From contig NC_014410.1 in the NCBI RefSeq assembly GCF_000145615.1, positions 2,281,501-2,345,500 of the forward strand: 64,000 nucleotides of DNA, in the 5' to 3' direction. The position numbers and the translations under genes were made by a program. Origin of the DNA: Thermoanaerobacterium thermosaccharolyticum DSM 571. Lineage in GTDB: Bacteria > Bacillota > Thermoanaerobacteria > Thermoanaerobacterales > Thermoanaerobacteraceae. The notes beneath the pieces were generated by a model. That model had not been told where the DNA came from and made no database searches. It saw only the letters and a list, made by a program, of their open reading frames with translations. This document shows, piece by piece, positions 63,892 to 64,000 of the stretch. The number at the start of each line of letters is the position of its first letter. The stretch's first letter is position 1.

Positions 63892-64000
63892 TTAAATAAC
63901 TGCCTCAATAATATCTGTTTTTCCAGCAGTTGCTTTGCCAATAATTTTTTTGTATTCTTTAATTTTTCCCATGTTCGTTATAATTATAGGCGATATAAGT
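63892..64000 (-). CDS. C-terminal end of an unrecognised protein, partial
   Basis: The last ~36 codons of a minus-strand gene run off the window edge. They read ...SPIIITNMGKIKEYKKIIG, then KATAGKTDIIEAVI and TAA. The tail is basic and helical. I do not recognise the family. It ends about 20 bases before the mur operator, so it is upstream of, and possibly unrelated to, the mur operon. Confidence 0.55.
   Translation of the reverse strand, partial: LISPIIITNMGKIKEYKKIIGKATAGKTDIIEAVI

Noticed and set aside
1-64000. CRISPR arrays, tRNA or rRNA genes
   Set aside because: No regularly spaced repeats and no cloverleaf or rRNA-like conserved stretch noticed on either strand by eye.

Overview
This is an AT-rich stretch of a low-GC Gram-positive chromosome. 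Spaced Shine-Dalgarno sites, Sec signal peptides and lipoboxes, and the gene families present point to a thermophilic Clostridia member of the Thermoanaerobacterium/Thermoanaerobacter type. That placement is inference; no 16S or other rRNA or tRNA gene was seen. Housekeeping genes flank a repeat-rich accessory island.

Layout. 1-4.2 kb, minus strand: a small exported DUF2712-like protein followed by a four-gene ABC-2 transporter, with a GAF/LuxR-type regulator upstream. 4.4-5.9 kb: an ECF sigma factor, its probable membrane anti-sigma partner and a 36-residue membrane peptide. 6-14.6 kb: an amino acid permease gene with an in-frame TGA, two methyltransferases, a DUF2156 protein, an Lrp regulator with an aminotransferase, and feoA-feoB plus a Cys-rich Feo peptide under a Fur box. 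14.7-18.3 kb: a PAP2 phosphatase and a Fur-family regulator with a Zn/Mn-type ABC importer.

18.4-38.3 kb, minus strand: a candidate RiPP (modified peptide) locus. From the regulator downstream it has two radical SAM/SPASM enzymes, a 54-residue Cys-containing precursor candidate, three FtsX-type permeases with two intact and one gutted ATPase, a third radical SAM enzyme, a cytosolic subtilisin-like protease, an ABC exporter and an endonuclease/exonuclease/phosphatase-fold protein. It has been reworked by duplications and IS remnants. I read it as regulator, modification, leader cleavage, export, and immunity or sensing by the FtsX transporters.

38.3-52.9 kb: a patchwork with two secreted toxin candidates (type 35-like and type 44-like), a candidate immunity gene, lipoproteins, duplicated membrane proteins, broken copies of the regulator, an intact IS110-family transposase, and a complete IS21-family element. 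The IS21 element has a 7-bp target duplication and splits a DUF4143 ATPase gene.

A promoter-like element, TGTAAC-N16-TGTYTTATATT on the minus strand, occurs eight times between 4.3 and 52.8 kb. Six copies lie directly upstream of minus-strand accessory genes or regulator copies, a seventh precedes a truncated regulator fragment, and the eighth has lost its gene. It resembles an ECF sigma promoter and may tie these loci into one regulon.

52.9-64 kb: a CDF cation transporter, a YiiX-like hydrolase, DusB, a very large surface double 5'-nucleotidase with SH3 repeats, and a murP-mupG-murQ operon for N-acetylmuramic acid use behind a perfect palindromic operator.
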